Shown piece after piece: positions 23,454-31,514 of a DNA stretch of 45,344 nucleotides. How positions within the stretch are numbered: the first letter of the stretch is position 1; the number at the start of each line of letters is the position of its first letter. A model generated the notes under the pieces. It saw only the letters and a list, made by a program, of their open reading frames with translations. It was not told where the DNA came from and searched no databases. This stretch comes from Tissierella_B sp964485455 (lineage in GTDB: Bacteria > Bacillota > Clostridia > Tissierellales > Tissierellaceae), in the NCBI GenBank assembly GCA_964485455.1, contig CAZAJU010000003.1, positions 1 through 45,344 of the forward strand, read 5' to 3'. The position numbers and the translations under genes were made by a program.

Positions 23454-25922
23454 CTAGATGAAAAAACTTGCAGAACTTTGATTTGCATCGGATAGCATTG
23501 TAGCAACACCACCAATTTCAACACCATCAATCAGCTCTTCTTTTGTAATACCCATTACATCCATTGACATTTGACATGCAGTAAGCTTGATTCCTGAATC
23601 TATTGCCTGTTTCATCAACTCATCAAGAGATGAAATGTTTTTATTCTTCATAACTATTCTAATCATATTGCCGCCTAGACCACCCATATTCATCTTGGAA
23701 ATCCCAAGCTTTGAAGCTCCTTTAGGCATCAATTGGCCAAACATATTTCCCATAAAATCTTTTTGCACATTCACATTCTCTTGTTTTCTCAAGATATTAA
23801 GTCCCCAGAAAGTGAAGAACATATTTACATCATCCCCCATACTTCTTGCACCATTAGCTATGATAAATGAAGCTATAGCTTTATCAAGGTCTCCACTAAA
23901 TACAACTAGTGTTTTTCCTCGCTTCTGAGGAACTTCTTCACTTATACTAGCAGCATCAACTCCTAATCCCTTTTGTATAACAACAACCCAGCTTTTATCC
24001 TCTTTCTTGTCGCTTATAAAACGGTTATTTGTATTTTTACACCATGCTTTTATATCATTTAAAAAACCTGGATCTGTAACTGTAACTTGGAGTAAATCTC
24101 CATCCTGAAGAGTATTCATCTTTTCTGATACCCTCATAATAGGACCAGGACATGAAAGGCCACAGGCATCTAATTTGAATGTTTCATTAGACAAAGGCTT
24201 TTCTTGAGATTTACTTATTCCAGAATCACTGAAGGATTTTGGATCATAAGCGGTATTTTCTTTCATATAAAGTGTTTTATAAGTCTTAAAACCTCCTGCT
24301 AGATTCATAGCATTAAATCCTTTGCTTTTCAATATTCTCTCGGCTATATAACCTCTAAGACCTATGGCGCAATAAGGTATTATAAGCTTTTCTCTATCAA
24401 GTTCTTCTATTCTATTTCTAAGCTGTCCTAATGGTATGTGTATTGAATTCTTTATAGATCCTACACTTAATTCTGCATCTTCACGTATATCAAGGAAAAT
24501 GGTACTTTCTTTATCCAAGCCTTCTACTTCTCTCCAAAGAATTTGACTAGATATTCCCTTTAGCAAATTGTCAGCAGTATAGCCAATCATATTTACAGGA
24601 TCCTTTGCAGAGGAATACGGAGGAGCATAAGCTAACTCTAAATCCATCAAATCATTTACACTACCGCCAAATCTAATGACACTTGCAATAACATCAATTC
24701 TTTTATCTACACCATCATAGCCTACAATTTGTGAACCTAAAATTTTCCCTTGCAAATCATAGATGAGCTTTAAGGATAATGGTAGTCCTCCTGGATAATA
24801 TCCTGCATGGGAATTCACATGGATTAATGATATAAGATAATCCTTTTTATATTCCTTTCCCATTTTATTTAGAGTCTTTTCATTGCTTCCAGTGCTAGCA
24901 ACTGCTAAATCAAATATCTTTGCAATACTAGTCCCTTGTGTACCTTTATACTCTTCCTTTTGGTTTCCTAGTATATTATTAGCTACAATCCTTCCTTGCT
25001 TATTTGCTGGTCCTGCTAATGGAACCATAGTTTGTACCTTATTTACATAGTCTTCTACCTCTATAACATCACCAATAGCATATATAAAATCATCTGATGT
25101 CTTTAAATACTTATCTACCACAACTCCACCACGGGCATTTTGAGCTAAGCCAGCATCTTTAGCTAATTCTCCATTAGGCCTAATTCCAATAGAAAGGATT
25201 ATCAGGTCCCCCTTAACCTCTTCTCCAGATTGAAGAGTAATAACGGTTTCTCCATTTACATATTCAAATTTGCTGACTCCATCTTTAAGATGTAAATCAA
25301 CACCTTTAGAGATCAAGTGCTCATGAACTATTTCAGCCATTTCAAAATCAATAGGGGCCATTACTTGGTCTAACATTTCAACAATAGAAACTTCCATTCC
25401 TAAATCATAGAGGTTTTCAGCCATTTCGAGGCCAATAAAGCCTCCTCCCACAACAACAGCTTTACGAGGTTTATTATTATCAATAAAATTCTTAATTCTA
25501 TCAGTATCAGGAATATTCCAAAGACTAAATATATTCGGGGAATCAATACCAGGTATAGGTGGTTTTATAGGAGTCGAGCCAGTAGACATGATTAAATAAT
25601 CATAACTTTCTTCATAGGTATTTTCATTCTCCAAATTTTTTACAATAACCTTCTTATCTTCTTTTAAGATCTTAATTACTTCTGACTTTGTTCTAATATC
25701 AATATTGAATTTAGATTTTAGAGCTTCCGGTTTTTGTACTAAAAGTGAATCCCTCTCCTTTATATTTCCTCCAATATAATATGGAAGCCCACAATTAGCA
25801 AAGGATACATACTCTCCTCTTTCTAATAAAACTATTTCAGCATTTTCATCAAGTCTCCTGAGTCTTGCCATGGCAGTAGCGCCTCCAGCAACTCCTCCAA
25901 TTATTAAAACTTTTTTTGACAT
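23454..25922 (-). CDS. Four-part fusion: CoA-disulfide reductase-like, rhodanese, TusA and DsrE-like domains
   Basis: This is an 822-residue protein. Residues 1-450 form a pyridine nucleotide-disulfide oxidoreductase of the CoA-disulfide reductase/NADH oxidase type (GGVAGGATAMARLRRL for FAD; the single redox Cys44 in SFANCGLPYY; VVGGGFIGLEMAE for NAD(P)H). Next comes a rhodanese domain (about 465-550; LDIREDAELSVGSI and YCAIGLRGY with its persulfide Cys). Then a TusA domain (about 590-655; LDACGLSCPGPIMRV), and a DsrE/F-like domain (about 660-822; LVVFSGDLDKAIASFIIANGA and LTACQMSMDVMGITKEEL). Such fusions move persulfide sulfur between cysteines. Two selenoprotein genes follow directly. Confidence 0.93.
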   Translation of the reverse strand: MSKKVLIIGGVAGGATAMARLRRLDENAEIVLLERGEYVSFANCGLPYYIGGNIKERDSLLVQKPEALKSKFNIDIRTKSEVIKILKEDKKVIVKNLENENTYEESYDYLIMSTGSTPIKPPIPGIDSPNIFSLWNIPDTDRIKNFIDNNKPRKAVVVGGGFIGLEMAENLYDLGMEVSIVEMLDQVMAPIDFEMAEIVHEHLISKGVDLHLKDGVSKFEYVNGETVITLQSGEEVKGDLIILSIGIRPNGELAKDAGLAQNARGGVVVDKYLKTSDDFIYAIGDVIEVEDYVNKVQTMVPLAGPANKQGRIVANNILGNQKEEYKGTQGTSIAKIFDLAVASTGSNEKTLNKMGKEYKKDYLISLIHVNSHAGYYPGGLPLSLKLIYDLQGKILGSQIVGYDGVDKRIDVIASVIRFGGSVNDLMDLELAYAPPYSSAKDPVNMIGYTADNLLKGISSQILWREVEGLDKESTIFLDIREDAELSVGSIKNSIHIPLGQLRNRIEELDREKLIIPYCAIGLRGYIAERILKSKGFNAMNLAGGFKTYKTLYMKENTAYDPKSFSDSGISKSQEKPLSNETFKLDACGLSCPGPIMRVSEKMNTLQDGDLLQVTVTDPGFLNDIKAWCKNTNNRFISDKKEDKSWVVVIQKGLGVDAASISEEVPQKRGKTLVVFSGDLDKAIASFIIANGARSMGDDVNMFFTFWGLNILRKQENVNVQKDFMGNMFGQLMPKGASKLGISKMNMGGLGGNMIRIVMKNKNISSLDELMKQAIDSGIKLTACQMSMDVMGITKEELIDGVEIGGVATMLSDANQSSASFFI

Positions 25923-25944
25923 AATATCCCTTCTTTTCTTTAAA

Positions 25945-26808
25945 TTAACTTAGGCCATTTTGTTCTATTTTTTCTTTTCTAAACAATATATCCGAAAGTG
26001 CACCTATTAATATAAAAATAAGTCCTATAATAGTCATAGGTTCGGGTATTTCTCCATTTCCCAAAAACACCCAAATTGGATTTAAAATTGGTTCAGCAAG
26101 ACCTATAATCATAGCTTTTTCAACAGTAATATTTTTAAGGCCTTCTCCATATGATGCATAAGAAAGTCCTGATACAGCTATTCCTGCAAAAGTGAGGAGA
26201 AAAATATCCTTTAAAGAAGTAGGCGGAGTTGAATAATTAAAAGGTAGTATTAGCAAATAAATAATGGTTGTAACTAAATTTATAAGTGATACTATTCCTA
26301 AGGCTGAACCATTTTCTATTTTCTTTAAACTTACTGAATATAGAACATAACAAACTCCAATTATCAACCCTGTAAGCATTCCTAGATTATTTGAAGATTT
26401 AAAGCTACTTAGTACATTTAAAGATACTCCAATGAAAATTAATAATAAGGTGATCAATTTTTTCAAATCAATCTTCTTATTTTTACAAAATCCATACCCA
26501 ATTACATACATAGGTGCTGCAGTTTGCATGGAAACCGCCATGGCTGAACTGGAAATGCGTGTAGTAATTGTAAATGATAGAAAAAACACCACCATTAAAA
26601 TACTCGTGATTATAACATTCTTTAAAGGATATATCTTTTCTTTAAATATAAAGGGAGATAAAAATAATCCTCCAGTAAAACTTCTAATAATAAGAATCCA
26701 GATTGCACTAGCTTCAACCGTCTTTATAATAAGTCCCATAACACTCCATAAAACTACTGCTATAAGTACTAAAAGACTTCCTTTGTTACTAGAACTTAGT
26801 TTAAACAT
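25945..26808 (-). CDS. EamA/DMT-family transporter
   Basis: This 287-residue protein has ten predicted hydrophobic segments arranged as two EamA repeats (about 9-140 and 147-280). It includes ALLVLIAVVLWSVMGLIIKT-like and PILNPIWVFLGNGEIPEPMTIIGLIFILIGAL sequences, the latter the classical EamA second-repeat end. It probably exports a metabolite or amino acid. Its ATG lies eight bases inside the 3' end of the upstream cupin gene and lacks a strong ribosome site, so translational coupling is likely. The CoA-disulfide reductase-like gene starts 22 bases downstream. Confidence 0.9.
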   Translation of the reverse strand: MFKLSSSNKGSLLVLIAVVLWSVMGLIIKTVEASAIWILIIRSFTGGLFLSPFIFKEKIYPLKNVIITSILMVVFFLSFTITTRISSSAMAVSMQTAAPMYVIGYGFCKNKKIDLKKLITLLLIFIGVSLNVLSSFKSSNNLGMLTGLIIGVCYVLYSVSLKKIENGSALGIVSLINLVTTIIYLLILPFNYSTPPTSLKDIFLLTFAGIAVSGLSYASYGEGLKNITVEKAMIIGLAEPILNPIWVFLGNGEIPEPMTIIGLIFILIGALSDILFRKEKIEQNGLS

Positions 26809-27148
26809 AAAGTATCAATGCTACCCATTTAAGAGTGCTCTCTCCACTGTTCTTTAAAGAGTGTTCATGACCATTATGAGTAACCATAACATCACCGGGA
26901 TAGATTTTTTTAACAACTCCGTCGTCAGTAACTTCTCCTTCACCTTCTAAAATATAATATAATTCAAAATCATTATTATGGGTGTGACTTCCTACAGAGC
27001 ATCCTGGCTCTAGTTCCATAATACTGAATAATCTACCCTTTTGACATAATCCTTCAATATCAGTTATATGAGTAATTTTAGTAGATCCGATACCATTCTG
27101 AAGTTTATCAACATTAGCTACTTTTAAATCTTCCTTTTTTATAATCAT
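26801..27148 (-). CDS. Small single-domain cupin
   Basis: This 115-residue all-beta protein has the two cupin motifs: GSHTHNNDFELYYILEGEG (about 58-76; two His and Glu ligands) and PGDVMVTHNGHEHSLKN (about 90-106; third His). The start at 27148 is set by GGAGG ten bases upstream; an in-frame ATG at 27214 would add a non-homologous basic stretch. It overlaps the EamA gene downstream. The ligand and reaction are unknown; such small cupins often bind a small metabolite or metal. Confidence 0.88.
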   Translation of the reverse strand: MIIKKEDLKVANVDKLQNGIGSTKITHITDIEGLCQKGRLFSIMELEPGCSVGSHTHNNDFELYYILEGEGEVTDDGVVKKIYPGDVMVTHNGHEHSLKNSGESTLKWVALILYV

Positions 27149-27336
27149 AATTATATAGCCTCCTCTTTTCTGATTTTTTATACCAGATTTTTTTAGGAAC
27201 TTATTTATCGCCATAATTCACATAATATATTATTTATTCCCTATCTTCTTACACTTCAAGCAAGCAATCGTATCCTAATTGAGAAATAAAGCTAACTATG
27301 CTACTCTGGATTTTGCAACAGATATTTAGATAATTC

Positions 27337-27375
27337 AAAAAAATAGCAGAGCTTATTAAAAATAAACTCTGCTAT
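27337..27375 (-). terminator. Terminator after the leader-peptide genes
   Basis: ATAGCAGAG (27343-27351) and CTCTGCTAT (27367-27375) form a perfect 9-bp stem extended by A/T pairs. On the minus strand TTTTTT follows. It lies 33 bases past the first peptide's stop and separates the peptides from the cupin-EamA unit. Confidence 0.85.
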
Positions 27376-27407
27376 AACTATTTCGTAAATACTTTTATTA
27401 TGTAATA

Positions 27408-27590
27408 CTATTTTTTCTTATAACAATCACAAGGGTCGTTAAAGCTTCGACACCAAATACAATATCCCCCATTGACAACACCGCCAGAAACATTTTCGAG
27501 TTCATCATCTGATAATGCTGTAATTTCCTTTTCAGATTCTTTAGCATCCTTTAATTCATTTTTAGATGTTTTTATATTGACTTTGGACAT
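27408..27590 (-). CDS. Double-glycine leader peptide with a Cys-rich core (peptide A)
   Basis: This 60-residue peptide starts at ATG 27590 (GGAGG eight bases upstream). The acidic leader ends in LSDDELENVSGG, the signature of leaders cut after Gly-Gly by peptidase-containing ABC exporters or used by RiPP enzymes. The core of about 23 residues, VVNGGYCIWCRSFNDPCDCY plus KKK, has C-x-x-C and C-x-C pairs. No exporter or maturation enzyme is in the window. Peptide B upstream is clearly related. It could be a bacteriocin or RiPP precursor, or a small zinc-binding secreted peptide. Confidence 0.78.
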   Translation of the reverse strand: MSKVNIKTSKNELKDAKESEKEITALSDDELENVSGGVVNGGYCIWCRSFNDPCDCYKKK

Positions 27591-27711
27591 AATAATAACC
27601 TCCGTATTCTTTTTTATTATCATAACACAAATTATGTATACCCGTAAATCTTAGATTCTTATAATAAGAAAAGCTAACAGTTTATACTTTGATAAATATA
27701 GTGCTTTTATA

Positions 27712-27900
27712 TCAATAATGTCCACAATCGATACACATACCATTCCTATCAAAATTTAAACCTCCACACCAAGAACATGTTTCAATTACACCAGCAGAAA
27801 CATTTTCGAGTTCATCATCTAATAATACTATCTCTTCCTTTTCCGATTCTTTAGGATTATTTAATCTATCTTTAGATTTATTTATATTTTCATTGGACAT
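27712..27900 (-). CDS. Double-glycine-type leader peptide with CxxC-CxxC core (peptide B)
   Basis: This 62-residue peptide starts at ATG 27900 (GGAGG seven bases upstream). Its leader closes with LLDDELENVSAG, Gly-Ala variation of the peptide A leader. The core VIETCSWCGGLNFDRNGMC runs to a final C-x-x-C (IDCGHY), giving two CxxC pairs 12 residues apart, as in a minimal zinc ribbon. A 26-base block over the leader end is identical to peptide A (27795-27820 and 27485-27510), pointing to tandem duplication. The 121-base gap to peptide A holds no gene. Confidence 0.75.
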   Translation of the reverse strand: MSNENINKSKDRLNNPKESEKEEIVLLDDELENVSAGVIETCSWCGGLNFDRNGMCIDCGHY

Positions 27901-28073
27901 TAAAAAGCCTCCTATATTCTTTTTCATTCTTCTTAATATTATTGATATATACCCAGAAATATAAGCTGCTAATAAGAGCAAGTGTAAAAATCAATAGTTC
28001 ATACTTTCCTATTTGTGTCATTTGGCTAATTATGATAATATTATCTTACCTAAATTTAATTAAGGAGACTAGG

Positions 28074-29000
28074 ATGAAGAAAAAAGATTTTTTATTAGCA
28101 TTATTAGTTGTAATAGTATGGGGAGCTAATTTTACTGTTATTAGATTAGGCTTAAACGGAGTTCCGTCTATGCTATTAGTTGCACTAAGATATATATTAG
28201 TTGCATTTCCCGCTGTTTTCTTTATAAAAAAACCTAATATCGAATGGAAATATATATTAGCTTATGGTTTTTCAGTTGGAGTCGGACAGTTCGGTTGTTT
28301 ATTTTATGCCATGGAAATTGGTATGCCAGCTGGACTTGCATCTATCATTGCACAATTACAAGCATTTATTTCACCACTTTTAGGTGCTTTGTTTTTCAAA
28401 GAAAGTATAAAGCCTAAACAATTAATAGGATTTGTAATTGCAGCTATAGGACTCTCCATTATAGGGGTTGCTTCTCTATCTAATGGAATTTCATCTATTC
28501 CTTTAGCAGCGCTTTTACTAACCATATGTGCTCCTCTTTTCTGGTCTATTTCAAACATAGTTACGCGTACTGCTTCAAATAATGCAGCTGCTAGAGGTGA
28601 AAAACTTAACATGTTGAGCATGGTTGTATGGGCTAGTCTAGTGCCACCTATTCCTATGCTAGGGCTTGCGCTTTTAATAGATACACCTGCTACACTTATT
28701 AGCTCTTTAATGAATTTAAATTCTACATCCATATTTTCAGCACTTTACTTAGGATTTGCTTCCACATTATTTGCTTACGGATTTTGGAGCATTCTAATAT
28801 CAAAATATCCATTGAGTATGATATCTCCTATTTCATTGTTAGTCCCTATAACTGGATTATTAACTGCTAGAATAGTACTATCTGAGCAATTATCCCAGAT
28901 TCAATGGATTGGTGTAACTGTCATATTAGCAGGCTTAATATTTGCTAATATGGATATGAAGCAATTAAAAAGCAAACTGAATAAAAATGGAATGTACTAA
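28074..29000 (+). CDS. EamA/DMT-family transporter (second copy)
   Basis: This 308-residue protein has ten hydrophobic segments in two EamA repeats. The first begins LLALLVVIVWGANFTVIRLGLNG and the second ends LSQIQWIGVTVILAGLIFANM, the pattern of the YdcZ/RhaT-like DMT exporters (EamA proper is an O-acetylserine/cysteine exporter; the substrate here is unknown). ATG 28074 follows AAGGAGA; the reading frame is open from 27942 but has no site there. It is divergent from peptide B and convergent with cobT, and is only distantly similar to the EamA protein at 25945. Confidence 0.9.
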   Translation: MKKKDFLLALLVVIVWGANFTVIRLGLNGVPSMLLVALRYILVAFPAVFFIKKPNIEWKYILAYGFSVGVGQFGCLFYAMEIGMPAGLASIIAQLQAFISPLLGALFFKESIKPKQLIGFVIAAIGLSIIGVASLSNGISSIPLAALLLTICAPLFWSISNIVTRTASNNAAARGEKLNMLSMVVWASLVPPIPMLGLALLIDTPATLISSLMNLNSTSIFSALYLGFASTLFAYGFWSILISKYPLSMISPISLLVPITGLLTARIVLSEQLSQIQWIGVTVILAGLIFANMDMKQLKSKLNKNGMY

Positions 29001-29009
29001 AATCTGGAT

Positions 29010-29055
29010 AATAAGGTGCCCCCATATTTTTAATTTTGGGGGCACCTTATTATTT
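29010..29055. terminator. Terminator between the EamA gene and cobT
   Basis: AATAAGGTGCCCCC (29010-29023) and GGGGGCACCTTATT (29038-29051) form a perfect 14-bp stem with a T-rich loop, serving the convergent genes on both sides. Confidence 0.9.
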
Positions 29056-29079
29056 GAAGAAATCCAATGCTTAAGAATC

Positions 29080-30192
29080 TTAGAAGTCTCCTGTGGTAAT
29101 TCCTGCAGTATCAAAAGTTGCCATTTCATCTGCAATTTTTAATGCTGCTTCTACCATTGGGAACATAAGAGCTGCGCCTGTTCCCTCACCTAATCTCATA
29201 TTTAAGAATAACCTTGGCTCTAATCCCATGTGTTTTAAAGCAATCAATTCCCCTTTTTCTTCTGAAGAATGGGAAGGTATCATATAGTCAATTACAAAAG
29301 GATTAAGCTTTGCAGCAACAAGAGCTGCAGCTGAAGAAATAATACCATCTAAAATAGTTGGTACGCCTTGATTAGCCGCTTCTAAAATTGCCCCTACTAT
29401 GGCAGCAATTTCTAATCCACCTACTTTAGACAATATATCTATAGCATCATTAGGATTTGGATTATTAATCTGGATTGCTATCTTTATTACTTCACATTTA
29501 TGGGTTAAGGCATCATTCTTTAATCCAGTACCGCTACCTGTTGCTTCCTCAACCAAGCAGCCTGTAATTACACTTATAATCGCCGCACTTGGAGTAGTAT
29601 TCCCAATCCCAACTTCTCCTGTTGCTAGTATATTTACACCTGACTCTATTGTATCAGAGGCTATTTTAGCTCCTGTTAAAATAGCTTTTAAGGTTTCTTC
29701 TCTCGTCATAGCAGGACCCTTCGAAATATTATCAGAGCCATTCTTTATACGATTATACATAAGTTCAGGTGGATTAAGCTCCATAGCAATTCCAATGTCA
29801 TTACATACAAGTTCTGCGCCTGCATGATTAGCCAATACATTAATTCCTCCTCCCCCATTTAAATAACTATAAAACAATTGAGCAGTTACTTCTTGGGGAG
29901 CTGCACTTACGCCTTCTTCAACTACATGATGATCTCCTGCCATTAAAAGGATTGCCTTTCCCTTAACTACAGGATATATACTTCTCTGTACTCCAGCCAA
30001 TTGAACAGCAATATCCTCTAACACTCCTAAACTTCTAATTGGTTTAATTTTAGCATCAAGTCTATCTTGCATACCTTTAATTGAATATAAATCAAGCTTT
30101 TTAATATTTCTTATAATTTCACTTAAGACTAGTTCAAGCTCTTTTTCCTTTGAATTTTTAATGTTTAAACCTTTAAAAAATTCATTTTTCAT
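29080..30192 (-). CDS. cobT: Nicotinate-nucleotide--dimethylbenzimidazole phosphoribosyltransferase
   Basis: This 370-residue protein makes the alpha-ribazole phosphate used for the lower ligand of cobalamin. Recognisable blocks are LGVLEDIAVQLAGVQ, ILLMAGDHHVVEEGVSAAPQEVTAQ, LATGEVGIGNTTPSAAI, and the C-terminal RLGEGTGAALMFPMVEAA with the catalytic Glu. The frame is open up to 30441, but that extension is riboswitch sequence, and GGAGG eight bases before ATG 30192 fixes the start. Expression is controlled by the adjacent cobalamin riboswitch and terminator. Confidence 0.97.
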   Translation of the reverse strand: MKNEFFKGLNIKNSKEKELELVLSEIIRNIKKLDLYSIKGMQDRLDAKIKPIRSLGVLEDIAVQLAGVQRSIYPVVKGKAILLMAGDHHVVEEGVSAAPQEVTAQLFYSYLNGGGGINVLANHAGAELVCNDIGIAMELNPPELMYNRIKNGSDNISKGPAMTREETLKAILTGAKIASDTIESGVNILATGEVGIGNTTPSAAIISVITGCLVEEATGSGTGLKNDALTHKCEVIKIAIQINNPNPNDAIDILSKVGGLEIAAIVGAILEAANQGVPTILDGIISSAAALVAAKLNPFVIDYMIPSHSSEEKGELIALKHMGLEPRLFLNMRLGEGTGAALMFPMVEAALKIADEMATFDTAGITTGDF

Positions 30193-30213
30193 TATATCAT
30201 CCTCCAAATTTTT

Positions 30214-30261
30214 CAAAAAAATAAATCCCAGACCATAGTATATACCTAAGGTCGGGACTTT
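30214..30261 (-). terminator. Riboswitch-linked terminator before cobT
   Basis: AAATCCCAGACCATA (30223-30237) pairs with TAAGGTCGGGACTTT (30247-30261), with one or two mismatches. On the minus strand a U tract follows (30221-30215). Located between aptamer and start codon, it is the likely off-state of the riboswitch. Confidence 0.8.
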
Positions 30262-30450
30262 ACCGTCATCACCGATGCTTTCACATGAAAGACTATTCTT
30301 ATTAGGCAGGTCTCCTGACTTAGATTCTTCGTCACAATACTCCTTCCCGGTATTTACCAGTGGTATAGTAAAGGACTCCTCATTACAGTGTTGGGTACGT
30401 ATCGGACTTTCACCGATTTCCCTATTCTCCCTATTGGGCACCTAAAGAAC
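30262..30450 (-). promoter_or_regulatory. Cobalamin riboswitch
   Basis: On the minus strand the leader begins near 30450 with TAGGTGCCCAATAGGG, then GGTGAAAGTCCGATACG (about 30408), GGGAAGGAGTATTGTGACG, and finally the B12 box AAGTCAGGAGACCTGCC at 30321-30305. These blocks in this order define the cobalamin riboswitch. High cobalamin should favour the downstream terminator and lower cobT. Confidence 0.95.
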
Positions 30451-30481
30451 TTATTCAATTACCTCTATTTTATTAAAAAAT

Positions 30482-30997
30482 CTATTTAAAGTCAATCCAT
30501 GACTCGTAATGAACTCTATCTTCCTTATATCTTTCCTTTACTTCCCTTTCTTCTGCAGGATACCCAACAGCCACTATAGCTGCTGGTTTAATATGATCAG
30601 GTAGATTTAATAATTCTGAAACACCATTGACCAATTCTTCTCTAGGATATACTCCACACCAACAAGTCCCAAGTCCTAAATGTTGCCCTTCTAATAATAT
30701 ATTTTGAATACATGCCGAAATATCCTGAATCCAAAATAGACCGTCATATTTCAAATTGCTAGTATCTCCACATACAACTATGGCAAGTGGTGCTTCTTTA
30801 AGCATCAAGGTATGGGGATGAAAGGTAGGTATTTTATGTAGTGTTCCTTTATTTTTAACAACTATAAAATGCCAAGGATGTTCGTTCCCAGCTGAAGGAG
30901 CATACATTCCTGCTCGTAATAATTTATGTAAGTCTTCTTCACTTATAGGCTTATCAATATATTTTCTAATACTTCTTCTTTCAAATATTTCTTTCAT
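30482..30997 (-). CDS. Nitroreductase-family FMN protein
   Basis: This 171-residue protein has the nitroreductase signatures RRSIRKYIDKPISEEDLHKLLRAGMYAPSAGNEHPWHFIVV (FMN phosphate site) and GLGTCWCGVYPREELVNGVSELLNLPDHIKPAAIVAVGYP. It uses NAD(P)H to reduce an unknown acceptor. The ATG at 30997 is preferred (AGGAGTG upstream) over GTG 31006, which overlaps that site. Although it adjoins cobT, it is upstream of the cobalamin riboswitch and shorter than the oxygen-dependent BluB enzymes, so a role in dimethylbenzimidazole synthesis is unlikely. Confidence 0.88.
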   Translation of the reverse strand: MKEIFERRSIRKYIDKPISEEDLHKLLRAGMYAPSAGNEHPWHFIVVKNKGTLHKIPTFHPHTLMLKEAPLAIVVCGDTSNLKYDGLFWIQDISACIQNILLEGQHLGLGTCWCGVYPREELVNGVSELLNLPDHIKPAAIVAVGYPAEEREVKERYKEDRVHYESWIDFK

Positions 30998-31006
30998 CCA
31001 AATCAC

Positions 31007-31459
31007 TCCTTTATCTCTAAAACTCTATTTTACTCTGTTATACAATATTTCCAAGGTTATTGTCAATCCCATCACTTACCTACTTTTAAAGGTTACTACT
31101 ATCAAATTGTAAACATAACTTTCTTTCATTTTTGGTATATACCCTTAATCTCAATGAATTTATTCCTTGTACTTTGAAAATTATTTTACATATCCAAATC
31201 TTTTCAAAATCAAATAAAGATATCCCCTTTATTTAAAAGTCATACACTATAAAATCTAATTTTCATTTTTGTTATTCGTTAGAAATCATACATCATTTTA
31301 ACTTATTTGGTAAACCCTTTTATCGGTCAACTTTTGACAACCTTTTTATTGGCTTCATTACTTTTTATTAAAAGATAGCCTCTCCCTATTTCAAAAACTA
31401 AAGTTAAGGCACTTATATCTCCTAGCATAAATCCTACCTTACTAAATAAACTAAGCAAT
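31007..31459. other. A+T-rich intergenic stretch with no gene seen
   Basis: About 450 bases between the nitroreductase and MFS genes. Neither strand shows an ORF with a ribosome site, and no tRNA or riboswitch block was recognised. The nitroreductase promoter presumably lies in the part nearest 31020. Confidence 0.6.
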
Positions 31460-31494
31460 AAAAAATAGGATTCTAAATAAATCCTATTTTTTAT
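31460..31494. terminator. Terminator after the MFS transporter gene
   Basis: AAAAAATAGGATT (31460-31472) and AATCCTATTTTTT (31480-31492) form a 13-bp perfect stem 23 bases past the transporter stop codon. The A/T-rich base of the stem gives a U run for either strand. Confidence 0.8.
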
Positions 31495-31514
31495 CTTAGT
31501 ATGAATATTTATTT

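Noticed and set aside
27408..27900. Calling the two peptides lantibiotics
   Set aside because: No LanB, LanC or LanM enzyme lies nearby and the cores are poor in Ser/Thr relative to Cys, so only the leader type is claimed.
30193..30441. Extended N-terminus of CobT (open frame to 30441)
   Set aside because: The extension is the cobalamin riboswitch and terminator. A good ribosome site marks the start at 30192, which fits CobT length.
30482..30997. Nitroreductase as BluB (dimethylbenzimidazole synthase) because it adjoins cobT
   Set aside because: It is too short, separated from cobT by the riboswitch, and reads like a general nitroreductase. BluB also needs oxygen, which does not fit the apparent anaerobic lifestyle.
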